This document shows positions 17,574-26,300 of a DNA stretch of 64,000 nucleotides, piece after piece. The DNA comes from Stieleria sp. JC731 (lineage in GTDB: Bacteria > Planctomycetota > Planctomycetia > Pirellulales > Pirellulaceae): NCBI RefSeq assembly GCF_020966635.1, contig NZ_JAJKFQ010000002.1, positions 930,001 through 994,000 on the forward strand, read 5' to 3'. Every line of letters begins with the position of its first letter. Position 1 is the stretch's first letter. The translations under genes and the position numbers were made by a program. The notes beneath the pieces are model-generated. The model saw nothing but the letters and a program-made list of their open reading frames with translations, was not told the origin of the DNA and did not search any database.

Positions 17574-19733
17574 CTAAACTAGTTTTGAAATGAGTCGCCT
17601 GAGAGTGACCTCCGCTTTTGTGGCAATAAAGTCCTGTGTGCGCTGAAGCCAGTAGGTACAGAACGCAAGTGGGATTAGACACACGAGTGCTACAAGTGTC
17701 GTGTAGAATGCTGTCCCCAGTTGAGTCGACATCGAAGCGATGATGGCTGACTTGTGAAATGGATCGTCGCTGGGAATTCCGATTGCATAAGCGATCCCTA
17801 GCCCTCGAGTCAATCCAATTATGGTCCCTAGGAAACCGATGTTTGGCAATGCAAACATCAGCAATTCAAGGAATTGATTCTCATGCTCCTTTTCCTTTTT
17901 CCATTCCGCAATCATGGCAAGACCGGTTTGCTCGACTTCCGAATCAGTCTTTCCAGATTTCTTGGCCAAAAAAGCGGCTCCGGTTATTCGCGGAATCAAG
18001 AAACGATTGCTTCTTGCCTCACCGTACACCTCGCTAATAATCGGCGAACTTGCTTTGGGGTCTATGGTGGGCATCGCCCATAAATGCATCCACGTCTTAG
18101 GCGTCTCACTTCCCCTGTACGTTGCACTCATAGGCATATAACCGAACTCCAAGATCGACAAGGGGATTTTGACCGCAAGCAAAAACAGCAATCCCCAGAC
18201 GCATAAAACCATCGTGGCCAGCTGTATCGGACCTCGCAACAGCTCCCTCCTAGCAGAGGGACTAAGTCCGAAAACGTACCTCGCTTCCCGCATAGAAGTT
18301 AGTGCGTCTTCTTTAAATGCGCTCTGCACCGCACCGCTAGCATCCGATTCCTCTTGCTCAGCGCACGGCTCCACGAAGAAATTGACGATTTTCAACAGAT
18401 TGCGGTCGATCAGATCTTGGTATTTTCCAGCACCTAGAATTTGTCTGATTGGCTTTCCTTGAGCGGGTTTATTCCAGAGTTCCGGCTGATACTCTGAATC
18501 AGGTCGTGCGATTAGAGAACTAAACCATGACAGCTTCGCCTTTTGAATCAGTTCGCTCGAACCTGCACTATCCCAAACCATACTTTCGTCAATTTGCTTT
18601 GCCCAGCGATCAGAGACTTGGAAAGACTTAGGGAATTGGTATTCAGTTGCACAAAGAGAGTAGAGCGCTTCGCCTCGCTGCTGTGATTCTATTGCCTGGC
18701 TGTAGTCAATGCCCCAAACACTATCGCGTCCGAGAGTCAGAGCCGTATAATCAAATCCGCTAGGCTGGCTAGATTGTTCAGTTAAAACGTTTTTAACCCA
18801 GTCCCTCAATTGCATTTCTGTGCTATTCTTCAGGCTAGCGTCAAAAAACAGCTCCAAGTCAGCCATAAGATAGCCAATCTGAGCATCGCCCTTCCAAGAA
18901 ACTGCTGCATTGAATTGCCCCTGACTTAAGTTTAATTCTTGACCTCCAGGCTTTACAGCAAACACGCCATTGACGCTTGGTGTGCTCGGGTCGATCATCT
19001 TAAACGCCGCCTTCTCGGTAAGCGCACTTAATTTATCGAAGCTGCCGCTAATGCTTTCGCTTCCCTTCAGCTTTTTAAGCGCCTGCCCCGCCGAACTTAC
19101 CGTGGCACTGCCATCCGGAAGCTGGAGAAACGGAGCAAAAGCTTCTAAAACATTCACTAGTCGCTTTTCCATGTTTGTTCGTGAATTCTTCTTAAGTCGA
19201 TCGAAAACCTGGTTGCAATTCGCAACAATAGAATTGTTAAGTTTTCTATCGATTCGTTCGTACAGTGAGACCGCAGCAGCGATCGCGATACAAAGCAGAA
19301 CTGCGTGAACCAGCGTTCCCGTCGGCAAGTAGTTGATTGGGTTGTCGAATCGATTTGGGTCAAAAGAACCGTCTATCTTTGTGTGAAACTTGTACCGCCA
19401 AAGAATTGAAATGGTCAGCACATATACTAATGCGACTGCTGCAATCTGCACCGTTGCTGGAATTGCAGATAACCAATCCCACATGGAACCTAACCACATC
19501 GCGCCTTTGCCAACAGCGAAGAGACTGATACCAATTGCTACAGCAACAAACGGAATGAACCACAAAGACTCTTTTAACGGAAGCGATGAGCTAAAAGCTC
19601 GAGGCATTTCTAGAATCGCAAAGAAAGCGGCACGAATGGATTCTTTGTAAAGCCAAACCCATGCCAGTGCTGCTAAAATGGCTATCGACAACCCAGCGTA
19701 CGCTGCGAACGGTGCTGTGAGTAGCTGATTCAC
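17574..19733 (-). CDS. MotA/TolQ/ExbB-type proton-channel protein with large inserted domain
   Basis: A 719-residue membrane protein. The C-terminal 100 residues carry the MotA/TolQ/ExbB signature: PNIGFLGTIIGLTRGLG, then a second helix with STQLGTAFYTTLVALV, close to the family pattern P-x-G-LGT-x-G and T-TxxGLxVAI. Further spans lie at about 12-30, 58-80, 95-115, 143-160 and 510-535; between the fourth and fifth is a soluble domain of about 340 residues that is not recognised. Ordinary ExbB/TolQ proteins are about 230 residues. The GTG start has AGGAG seven bases upstream. It follows a small one-span protein by 19 bases, as ExbB-ExbD or MotA-MotB pairs do. It probably feeds ion-gradient energy to the envelope complex. 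Confidence 0.75.
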   Translation of the reverse strand: MNQLLTAPFAAYAGLSIAILAALAWVWLYKESIRAAFFAILEMPRAFSSSLPLKESLWFIPFVAVAIGISLFAVGKGAMWLGSMWDWLSAIPATVQIAAVALVYVLTISILWRYKFHTKIDGSFDPNRFDNPINYLPTGTLVHAVLLCIAIAAAVSLYERIDRKLNNSIVANCNQVFDRLKKNSRTNMEKRLVNVLEAFAPFLQLPDGSATVSSAGQALKKLKGSESISGSFDKLSALTEKAAFKMIDPSTPSVNGVFAVKPGGQELNLSQGQFNAAVSWKGDAQIGYLMADLELFFDASLKNSTEMQLRDWVKNVLTEQSSQPSGFDYTALTLGRDSVWGIDYSQAIESQQRGEALYSLCATEYQFPKSFQVSDRWAKQIDESMVWDSAGSSELIQKAKLSWFSSLIARPDSEYQPELWNKPAQGKPIRQILGAGKYQDLIDRNLLKIVNFFVEPCAEQEESDASGAVQSAFKEDALTSMREARYVFGLSPSARRELLRGPIQLATMVLCVWGLLFLLAVKIPLSILEFGYMPMSATYRGSETPKTWMHLWAMPTIDPKASSPIISEVYGEARSNRFLIPRITGAAFLAKKSGKTDSEVEQTGLAMIAEWKKEKEHENQFLELLMFALPNIGFLGTIIGLTRGLGIAYAIGIPSDDPFHKSAIIASMSTQLGTAFYTTLVALVCLIPLAFCTYWLQRTQDFIATKAEVTLRRLISKLV

Positions 19734-19752
19734 TAAGTAGCTCCTAAGGGTA

Positions 19753-20205
19753 TCAATTCAAGTCGATGACATATTCTGACCTGCCCTGCAGGAGCATGTC
19801 TCCTTCACGCGTCCTCAAAAAGACGCTCGCCACCGCGGCGGGAACGGAAAGCAAGAACGTGCTCCCATCGGCCATCTCGAGACTTTCGGAATTAACCCGA
19901 TAAACTCCTGACGGCATTCGATTCGCCCTTATTGATTCGATGAACGCAACCTCGTCTGGCCCTATTTGGAAGCGAATCGCATCTTCTGCAAGCAAGACAA
20001 CCTGCTTTAGCGATGCCCGCAAATCATCGTCGGACATCCCTTTGAGTTGTGTGAAATCCCAATCCACTCGCATCAAAACGTATTTCTCTTGATACGAATC
20101 TTCACTTTCTGAAAATATCGAAAAAACAACGACCAGCATTGTTAGCGATCCAAACAGACCGAAAACAAGATCTTGGAGACTTAGTAAAAAAGCAGATCTC
20201 GACAC
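19753..20205 (-). CDS. Small one-span partner (ExbD/MotB-like) of the channel protein
   Basis: A 150-residue protein with a short N terminus, an Asp at residue 12 just before a single membrane helix (about 13-31), and an extracytoplasmic domain of about 115 residues. This plan matches ExbD, TolR and MotB stators, where an Asp in or near the helix carries protons; here the Asp sits at the membrane edge. The outer domain is not clearly ExbD or OmpA-like. The GTG start is supported by GAGGAA upstream. It is the first gene of the minus-strand pair, 19 bases ahead of the channel gene. The stator role is inferred from pairing and topology. Confidence 0.6.
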   Translation of the reverse strand: MSRSAFLLSLQDLVFGLFGSLTMLVVVFSIFSESEDSYQEKYVLMRVDWDFTQLKGMSDDDLRASLKQVVLLAEDAIRFQIGPDEVAFIESIRANRMPSGVYRVNSESLEMADGSTFLLSVPAAVASVFLRTREGDMLLQGRSEYVIDLN

Positions 20206-20358
20206 GGCCGCTCGTTCCTCAAAAATCCAGAAAAATGATTGTCCAACATTCGGCTATCTTGAGCTTCGAAGGGCTCAACTTGCACTTCCGCGGATGCAAT
20301 TGGCCCACTCTGGAATTACAATGTCGCTTTTTAGCATGTTCCCATCGAGATTTCCATC

Positions 20359-21486
20359 ATGTCATTGCTCGGACTGCAGCTATTTGATCAACTCCACAGC
20401 TTGTGCAACGAAGCGTCTCTAAGCTGCGACAAGAGTTCCTCCAGGGTAGATCCTTCGGAAATGGATTTCCAATGGCTACTGGAGACCGCGAGCGATGCTA
20501 AAGACAGCGTTTTGGGGAAGTTGAAAGACACCGACCACGGCCCTGGTGTGATTCTCCAGCTGAAGGCCTCATGGTGCGAACGTTACGCAAACCACCTTAA
20601 ACCTCTGAGCTTTAAGACTAAGAATCCGTCGGGACTGCTCGCCCCATTTGAAGCAATTCGTCAAGCAAGCAGCAAGCAGTTGGGAAAGCTAGGTATAGAA
20701 CAGGGAGATTCTTCCGAGTTCAAAATCAAGGACCATACGAAGTTCAAAACGTTCCGCATCAGGTGGATCCAAAACTTCTTCAAGTTTGATTCGAATTGCT
20801 ACACGTTCGTATGTCAGATGGGAGGACCGATCAAGTTCGAACACATTGCATCGGCAAATGTCTGGGTTTCGGGACCGATCATAAAGCAACATGGAATCGA
20901 CCCGAAACCCATCTTCGATACGGATGATAATGTCACACATTGGTGGAGGCTAGCATACGAAATACTTCAGCAGAAGTCGTCCAACCGCTCTGCTCCTGAT
21001 GAAGAAGAGACCGATAGTTCGATCAATCTTCTGACTGAACCAGAACATGAAATTCTTACACTAGAACCAATTCTTGAGTACGACATTGAAGGATATCAGG
21101 CACACTACAGAAGAAACGACCAGTCTTTTGAGCATGGAAAGGCAGTTGGGAAGTTGGAAGTTCTTGAGCGGCTATATGAAGACTTGCTTTCCGGGCGGAT
21201 TCGTTCAGCAGCTACTGAGACAGTGTCGTACAATGCGCCGGCACTTATTCCTGAAAAAACCGACGATAGCAACATAAGGCGCATGCAAATTGCAGTCGAA
21301 AACAGTCTCGGCTTAACGATACGCGGTCCAGAAGACGCAAAAAGTAAGCTCACTATAAAACGCCTAGAAAGGGAATCAAATAAGACTCTTGAATCGCTTT
21401 GCAAGAATTTAGGAATTGAATTGAAGGAACGCGCAAAAAAATCATCTATGGCTGCAAGTATTCGGAATTTCATCGAACGCCTTTAA
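20359..21486 (+). CDS. Unknown 375-residue protein at the edge of the cluster
   Basis: Not recognised. It is soluble, with no signal peptide or membrane span. An N-terminal half rich in Lys, Phe and Trp is followed by an acidic linker (about 210-225) and a helical C terminus with many Arg and Lys residues. It is divergent from the stator pair with about 150 bases between, where a shared promoter region may lie, although I could not identify a convincing pair of promoter boxes. Membership of the injection-like cluster is inferred from position alone. Confidence 0.55.
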   Translation: MSLLGLQLFDQLHSLCNEASLSCDKSSSRVDPSEMDFQWLLETASDAKDSVLGKLKDTDHGPGVILQLKASWCERYANHLKPLSFKTKNPSGLLAPFEAIRQASSKQLGKLGIEQGDSSEFKIKDHTKFKTFRIRWIQNFFKFDSNCYTFVCQMGGPIKFEHIASANVWVSGPIIKQHGIDPKPIFDTDDNVTHWWRLAYEILQQKSSNRSAPDEEETDSSINLLTEPEHEILTLEPILEYDIEGYQAHYRRNDQSFEHGKAVGKLEVLERLYEDLLSGRIRSAATETVSYNAPALIPEKTDDSNIRRMQIAVENSLGLTIRGPEDAKSKLTIKRLERESNKTLESLCKNLGIELKERAKKSSMAASIRNFIERL

Positions 21487-21546
21487 GGCCTTTCTTAAAA
21501 CCTGCATTTTACCTGATCCTACAGTATCCTCGAAAAGATTGTATGT

Positions 21547-22020
21547 GTGATTTCGAGGAGGGATCGAATGGTTCGACGACATTGCTTGACGGACGATCAA
21601 TGGGAACTGGTGGCAGACTTAGTTGAGGTGGAGCGGAAAGAAACCGGTCGTCCATTAAAAGACCGACGCATCATTCTCAACGGCATTTTCTGGATACTTC
21701 GCACAGATGCTGCTTGGCGTGATTTGCCCGACCGCTTCGGGAAATGGCAAACCGTTTATGACCATTTCAACATTTGAAGCAAGGATGGAACGTTCGACGC
21801 AATCCTCAGGCGACTCCAGAAGGCGACCGTTTATGCCGAAGAGTTGGATGAAGAACTTTGGTGCGTTGACGGCACAATTGTTTGAGCCGCCCGCTGTGCC
21901 GCAGGGGCGGAAAAAAAGGGGATCTGATTCAAACGCTAGCGCGGAAGCTTTGGGACGTTGTCGTGGGCGTGGGATGCCCCCGAAACTTGGTCCAGGGTTA
22001 TGACGGTAGGGATTGGTTTG
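21547..22020 (+). pseudogene. Decayed IS5-family (DUF4096-type) transposase, N-terminal part
   Basis: The first 76 codons read as the N-terminal domain of IS5-type transposases (LTDDQWELV, GRPLKDRR, ILNGIFWILRTDAAWRDL, YDHFN), preceded by GAGGAGGG. A TGA then interrupts the frame at 21775, but the same frame continues with recognisable transposase sequence (DGTFDAIL, WCVDGTIV) up to a second TGA at 21883, followed by AARCAAGA. Both stops sit where the family normally has Arg or Trp. The reading then shifts by one near a run of six A (about 21911), after which ALGRCRG resembles the usual ALGRSRGG. Everything beyond is missing, cut off by the IS3-family element at 22038. It cannot make an active transposase. 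Confidence 0.75.
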
Positions 22021-22037
22021 AACCGCTCCCATTTTCT

Positions 22038-22064
22038 GATTCACCAGTCATAAGAGAATCAGGT
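22038..22064 (+). repeat. Left terminal inverted repeat of the IS3-family element
   Basis: Starts TGATTCA and matches the inward-read right end at 18 of 27 positions, including GAGAA and the closing GG. Confidence 0.65.
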
Positions 22065-22065
22065 C

Positions 22066-22099
22066 TTCATCTGGCCAGGCTAGCCTGGCCAGATGAAGC
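22066..22099. terminator. Perfect 34-base palindrome at the 3' end of orfB
   Basis: Both arms (CTTCATCTGGCCAGG and its complement, meeting at CTAG) match without error. It covers the orfB stop and its last codons and lies about 28 bases inside the left IS end. A hairpin here could stop transcription entering or leaving the element. No U-run follows, so factor-independent termination is uncertain. Confidence 0.5.
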
Positions 22100-22888
22100 G
22101 AATTCTTTGGGGGCCAGGTTGCCCAAAGCGCTGTGAGGTCGATGTTCGTTGTAATCCTGTCGCCAGGATTCTATCTTCTCCTTGGCATCATCCAAAGACA
22201 AGAACCAGTTTTCATTCAGGCATTCAGTGCGAACGCTTCCGTTGAATGATTCAATAAACGCATTATCCGTTGGTTTTCCTGGGCGGCTGAAGTCAAGCAC
22301 CACGCCGTTTTCATAGGCCCAGCGGTCCACCGCCTTCGAAGTGAATTCAGTTCCATTGTCGACTCGAATCGATTTGGGAAGAGCGCGAGTCCTTCGCAGC
22401 TGCTCAAGAGCCTCCACAACATCGCCGGCCGGGAATCGCTGACGAACCACTATCGCGAGACTCTCACGAGTAAAGAGATCCGCTATCGTCATGAGTCGGA
22501 TTCGACGTCCGTCAAAGAGCTCGTCGTACATGAAGTCCATCGCCCAACAGTCGTTGATGCAAGTCGCTTCGGGCCGATCGACCCGTGTCCGACAAGCAAC
22601 ACGCCGTCGCGGCGTCCTGAGACGCAAGCTCAATTTTTCCTCTCTGTAGAGCCGATAAACACGCTTCGCATTCACCTGCCAACCTTCTCGGCGAAGCAGG
22701 ATGTGAAGCCGACGATAAGCGTAGTGCACACGCGTCGCAGCAAGCTCTTTCAATCTCATCCTTAGGGCTGCCTGCTCGTCTTTGACGGACGGGTAGCGAC
22801 AGGTCGAAATAGCCAATCGAAGGACGCGACAAGCGCGACGTTGACTGACATCGTATGCGACCCGAACCCGCTCAACTTCCTTCCTCAA
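22067..22888 (-). CDS. IS3-family transposase OrfB (DDE integrase core)
   Basis: Integrase-like catalytic part of an IS3-family transposase, resembling the IS407 group. A helix-turn-helix-like segment HYAYRRLHILLRREG precedes the DDE core: first Asp in NDCWAMDFMYDELFDG, second in IRVDNGTEFTSKA, Glu in NAFIESFNGSVRTECL, then the usual YNEHRPHSALG. The predicted independent start is TTG, but the natural product is probably the OrfAB fusion made by a -1 shift at the A6G heptamer: the shifted frame reads S-K-K-A-L-K-P-A-R-L and enters this gene without a stop. The last codons lie inside a perfect palindrome. Confidence 0.85.
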   Translation of the reverse strand: MRKEVERVRVAYDVSQRRACRVLRLAISTCRYPSVKDEQAALRMRLKELAATRVHYAYRRLHILLRREGWQVNAKRVYRLYREEKLSLRLRTPRRRVACRTRVDRPEATCINDCWAMDFMYDELFDGRRIRLMTIADLFTRESLAIVVRQRFPAGDVVEALEQLRRTRALPKSIRVDNGTEFTSKAVDRWAYENGVVLDFSRPGKPTDNAFIESFNGSVRTECLNENWFLSLDDAKEKIESWRQDYNEHRPHSALGNLAPKEFASSGQASLAR

Positions 22889-22899
22889 ACGGGCAGGCT

Positions 22900-23172
22900 T
22901 TAGAGCTTTTTTGACAGGACATCCTGAAGAATCTGTTTGTCGAGACTGAGATCGGCGACGAGTGCCTTGAGACGCTTGTTTTCGTCTTCAAGCTCTCTCA
23001 GCCGACGTACTTCGGCAACGCCTAGACCGTCAAACTTCTTCTTCCATCGATAAAACGTCGGTTCACTGACTCCCCTCTTTCGGCAGATCTCCGCAACAGG
23101 CGTTCCCGTCTCGGCCTGTTTGAGCGCAAAGGCAATCAGTTCGTTCGTAAATCGAGACTTCTTCATGGCCAT
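22900..23172 (-). CDS. IS3-family transposase OrfA (helix-turn-helix and leucine zipper)
   Basis: A 90-residue protein. The first half is the IS3-type helix-turn-helix (RFTNELIAFALKQAE, then EICRKRGVSEPTFYRWKKKF); the second half is a leucine-zipper-like coiled coil (LRELEDENKRLKALVADL) used for multimerisation. It ends LSKKL with a stop just after an A6G heptamer. It binds the element ends and is the N-terminal part of the OrfAB transposase. A GGAG precedes the ATG. Confidence 0.85.
   Translation of the reverse strand: MAMKKSRFTNELIAFALKQAETGTPVAEICRKRGVSEPTFYRWKKKFDGLGVAEVRRLRELEDENKRLKALVADLSLDKQILQDVLSKKL
22906..22912 (-). promoter_or_regulatory. A6G programmed -1 frameshift heptamer
   Basis: On the minus strand the sequence is AAAAAAG immediately before the orfA stop. 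Slipping back one base joins orfA to orfB in frame, the standard expression mechanism for IS3-family transposases. Confidence 0.75.
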
Positions 23173-23202
23173 CTTCTCCTTGGAATGACGGCCAGATTCT
23201 AT

Positions 23203-23229
23203 CCGATTTCTCTCATTTCAAATGAATCA
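23203..23229 (-). repeat. Right terminal inverted repeat of the IS3-family element
   Basis: Read inward on the minus strand it starts TGATTCA, partner of the left end. It lies 30 bases upstream of the orfA start, leaving little room for a promoter inside the element. Confidence 0.65.
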
Positions 23230-23391
23230 GTACTTTGGGCGCAGGTCATGCGCTGTTGCTCTGATTAGAAGCGGTCTAATTATTGTTGCGATCGTTCTTG
23301 AAAGCATGGGAGCAGTGCGTCATAGCCTCAGGATTACCGTTGTTGAAGGACGCCACCTTGCCCCCCCCTCTCAGAGGGAAAGTTGGCTACA

Positions 23392-26300
23392 ATGGATGCG
23401 ATGAGTTTATCTCTTGAGAACGCAACAATTGGCGGAGGAATGAGGTCCGTGCATGAATCGGAACTGAACGAAGTTGACTTTGTTGAGCGGATCACGCAAG
23501 CACGTAACGACGGCAAAGGATTCGTGCCTTTAGTCGGTGCCGGTCTATCAGCAGCGTCAGGTGTACCGCTGATTAGGCAAATTGAACGTTACCTCCATTA
23601 CTGCATCGCGATTACTCTCGGTGTCGACCAGATTTCAGACTGGGATCGGTTGCCCGAGTTTCAGAAGGCGTGGCGATGGCATCCGCAGCGAGATGAATGG
23701 CCGCCAATCGATATACCTCACGCATACAAAACACAAGTCCAAGATTGGCAGCGACGGATTGGGGATGTCGCCGGTCGTCTATCTCACTTAGCAAGTACGT
23801 CGAATACTGTTTGGAAACGCTACCCGGAAATCAAAGTATTTCTAGAGGCGTACGGAGCGACTGCAGAGTGGCGTTCTGCGCTAAGTTTTCTTTCGCGACT
23901 TCGCGAGAACGTCTTACCCGAGGGGCGTGTCCTGACATTGGGGGCCATTGATCCACATGTTTACGACAATTTTTTCCTGAACGCAGTATTTGGCAAGACG
24001 CCGACACTTGGGCACCGGATGCTGGCTCGACTCGCCAACCCGCTCGGTATCAATACTATTGTGACACTCAACTTCGATGATCTATTGGAGCAGGCTTTTG
24101 CCGAAACGGGTTCACCACTAACCGTCTATGGCGTCCACCATGAGGCTGGACTCCCGGGCTATCACTCCCAATTCGGCAAAAATGTTTTGGTGAAAATGCA
24201 TGGCGACCGTTACGGTCTAAGGGCGGACTACTCGTTAGATGAACACCCATCAGAAGACGATTGTCGTCACTTTACTTCTTATTTAGCAAATCGCACGATC
24301 ACGGTTGACGAATGGATAAGTCTTCGAGACGACAGTTCAACTTCGCGTCTCAAGACACGTAACCATCTTCTTGTTACTGGGTTGGCCGTTCAAGAGGAAC
24401 GCATCTTGGAATTGATTAGGCGTGCTGCCAGCGTGCTTGATGATGACTTTCGCGTCTTCTGGATGGTCTACTTGTCCGGTGAGATCGAACCGGCGGCGGA
24501 ACGACTTCGGAATACACTGCAGTCGTGTGCAAAGAACAATGAGCCCAAATTCGCTATCATTCAACACCATTTCTGTGGCCTGCTATTTTACAACCTCTAC
24601 CAGCACTTGGAAGGTTCTTTGCCACCAACCGGCGCCATCTTCCCGGCAAGGGCTCGTGTTGCAGTTCCTCCCGGCCCGCTTCGCCAATTCAGTGCACAGC
24701 AGGACAAGACCGGGTCGGCTTTACTAAATCTTGCCAACGCTATCGACGACAGAATCGCAGAGTGCTTTGAGCGAAACCAGTTTTCAAATCCTCGAAAGTT
24801 GGTTGTGGTTAGCAGTCCGCCGGGTACTCACTACGGTATTGTCTCCGCTTCGTCACGTTCCTTCTCGAATCAATTGGACCGTGGGCGTCAGGCAATTTGG
24901 ATCGACCTAGATGACGTCGTTGATACGGACGACTTATTTGAGGTGATGTTACATACCATTGCCAGAGCCGCAGGCGTTGTGGATTGGATGCCAGTACTTG
25001 CTCAGTCGAATACTAACGACTTGGGCATGAGCAGAAACCAATTATCCGAAGCGCGTCAGCAAGAGATTTTGCGCATTACTAATAACCCGGATCGCCAGTG
25101 GGTCATTTATCTGAACTCGCGCAGCGGCGGGGCCGGGTCCGCCTTCGTCAGCGTTGAACGTTTCAAGGAGTTTCAGAAGGCTTCTGGCCCAAATGGATGG
25201 ATCGATCGCGTCGAGCCTTCAGAACCCGATGATTTTGCGTCACGAACTGGAAACTCTCACGAATTCTTGGAGTTGCTCGAGTGCATCTCTCGAGATGCGT
25301 GTCCTAACGTTGCAATCGTATTGCTGTGCTATGGAGATAATCCTCAGGTCAATGACGCGGTGACAGAGGCCCCCGCACCAATTAGTGGATCGATCTATAA
25401 CAGCGAAACGATGTCCAACGAATCTGATCAGCAACGTGGTGAGACGGAATCGATCAATGATGGCAGTTGCGGTACTACTTCAGCCAACCATGCACCACTC
25501 GAAGACTCTATCGCTTCAGAATCAAGCGGAGGAGGTTTTCCGAATCTACTAGGACGCGATTGTCGTCGGGTTGCGTTAAGTAAAAGCTGTTTCGAAGAAG
25601 GGCTCTCGACGGATGGTATTGCGCAAAAAGCGCTCGACTGGGTCGACAACGGGCTAGGGGATAATTCTCCTGGAGACTCGAAGGCTCGACAACGTTTTCT
25701 TTTCGCATTAGTGTCAGTAAACCGAGTTAGATCACAGTCTTTGCTGTGGTCCTGGGCCTTTCACGAATTCGACAACTCCGAATCGCATTATTTTGCTGGT
25801 AGGAGAAAGAACTCAGATCAATGGAGTCGAGAGCTCACCGAACTACACGTTGTGCGGGTGCAGCCAGGCGGGTTTCTCTGGATGCAATCAGACATTCGCC
25901 GCAGACTTCGTAAGCAGTTGCGGGAACGCTATAGGAACGAGCCTAATGTAATCCCGCGAGTGCACCAAGGTATCGCGGAGTGGTATGCGAAATTGCACGT
26001 CAGCTCGAGAAGTGCACGGGCGGCAACCGAATCGGCATACCACCAGTTGCTACGTGCCAGATTTACGTTGGAACAGATTGGCGATCGCTACAACAAGCAG
26101 ACAGATGAACTGGTTGCACAGGCGTTGCAGGCCTTCGGGTCAGCACTCAGAGTGCTACGTCAAGGGCGCCCGTCGATGCTCTCCGACGGGTATACGCAGG
26201 GAACATGTCGACGTCTGGAAGATATTCGCGATAAACACTGCGTCGATCGAATCGAACGCAGGATTTTCCAAAATGGGATAGGAGAGCCGTCCAAGGCGAG

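Larger units (their letters stand above)
22038..23229 (-). mobile_element. IS3-family insertion sequence with imperfect terminal inverted repeats
   Basis: A 1192-base element with the TG...CA ends typical of IS3. The left end (from 22038 inward) and the right end (from 23229 inward) both begin TGATTCA and agree at 18 of the first 27 bases. It contains orfA and orfB, read on the minus strand, with an A6G frameshift heptamer between them. No target duplication is apparent (left flank ends TTTC, right flank starts GTAC), so the element may be old or rearranged. Both reading frames are intact. It truncates the IS5 remnant on its left. Confidence 0.75.

Noticed and set aside
17574-20205. Assignment of the channel pair to the Zorya defence system
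   Set aside because: ZorA carries its motor domain near the N terminus with a long C-terminal tail and occurs with ZorC/ZorD or ZorE; here the motor domain is C-terminal and no such partners are present.
2-21486. Calling the locus a standard type VI secretion system
   Set aside because: No TssB/TssC, Hcp, TssK or TssM signature could be found by reading; only ATPase-, spike- and tip-like proteins support the idea.
22034-23233. Target-site duplication around the IS3 element
   Set aside because: The three to four bases on each side of the defined ends differ.
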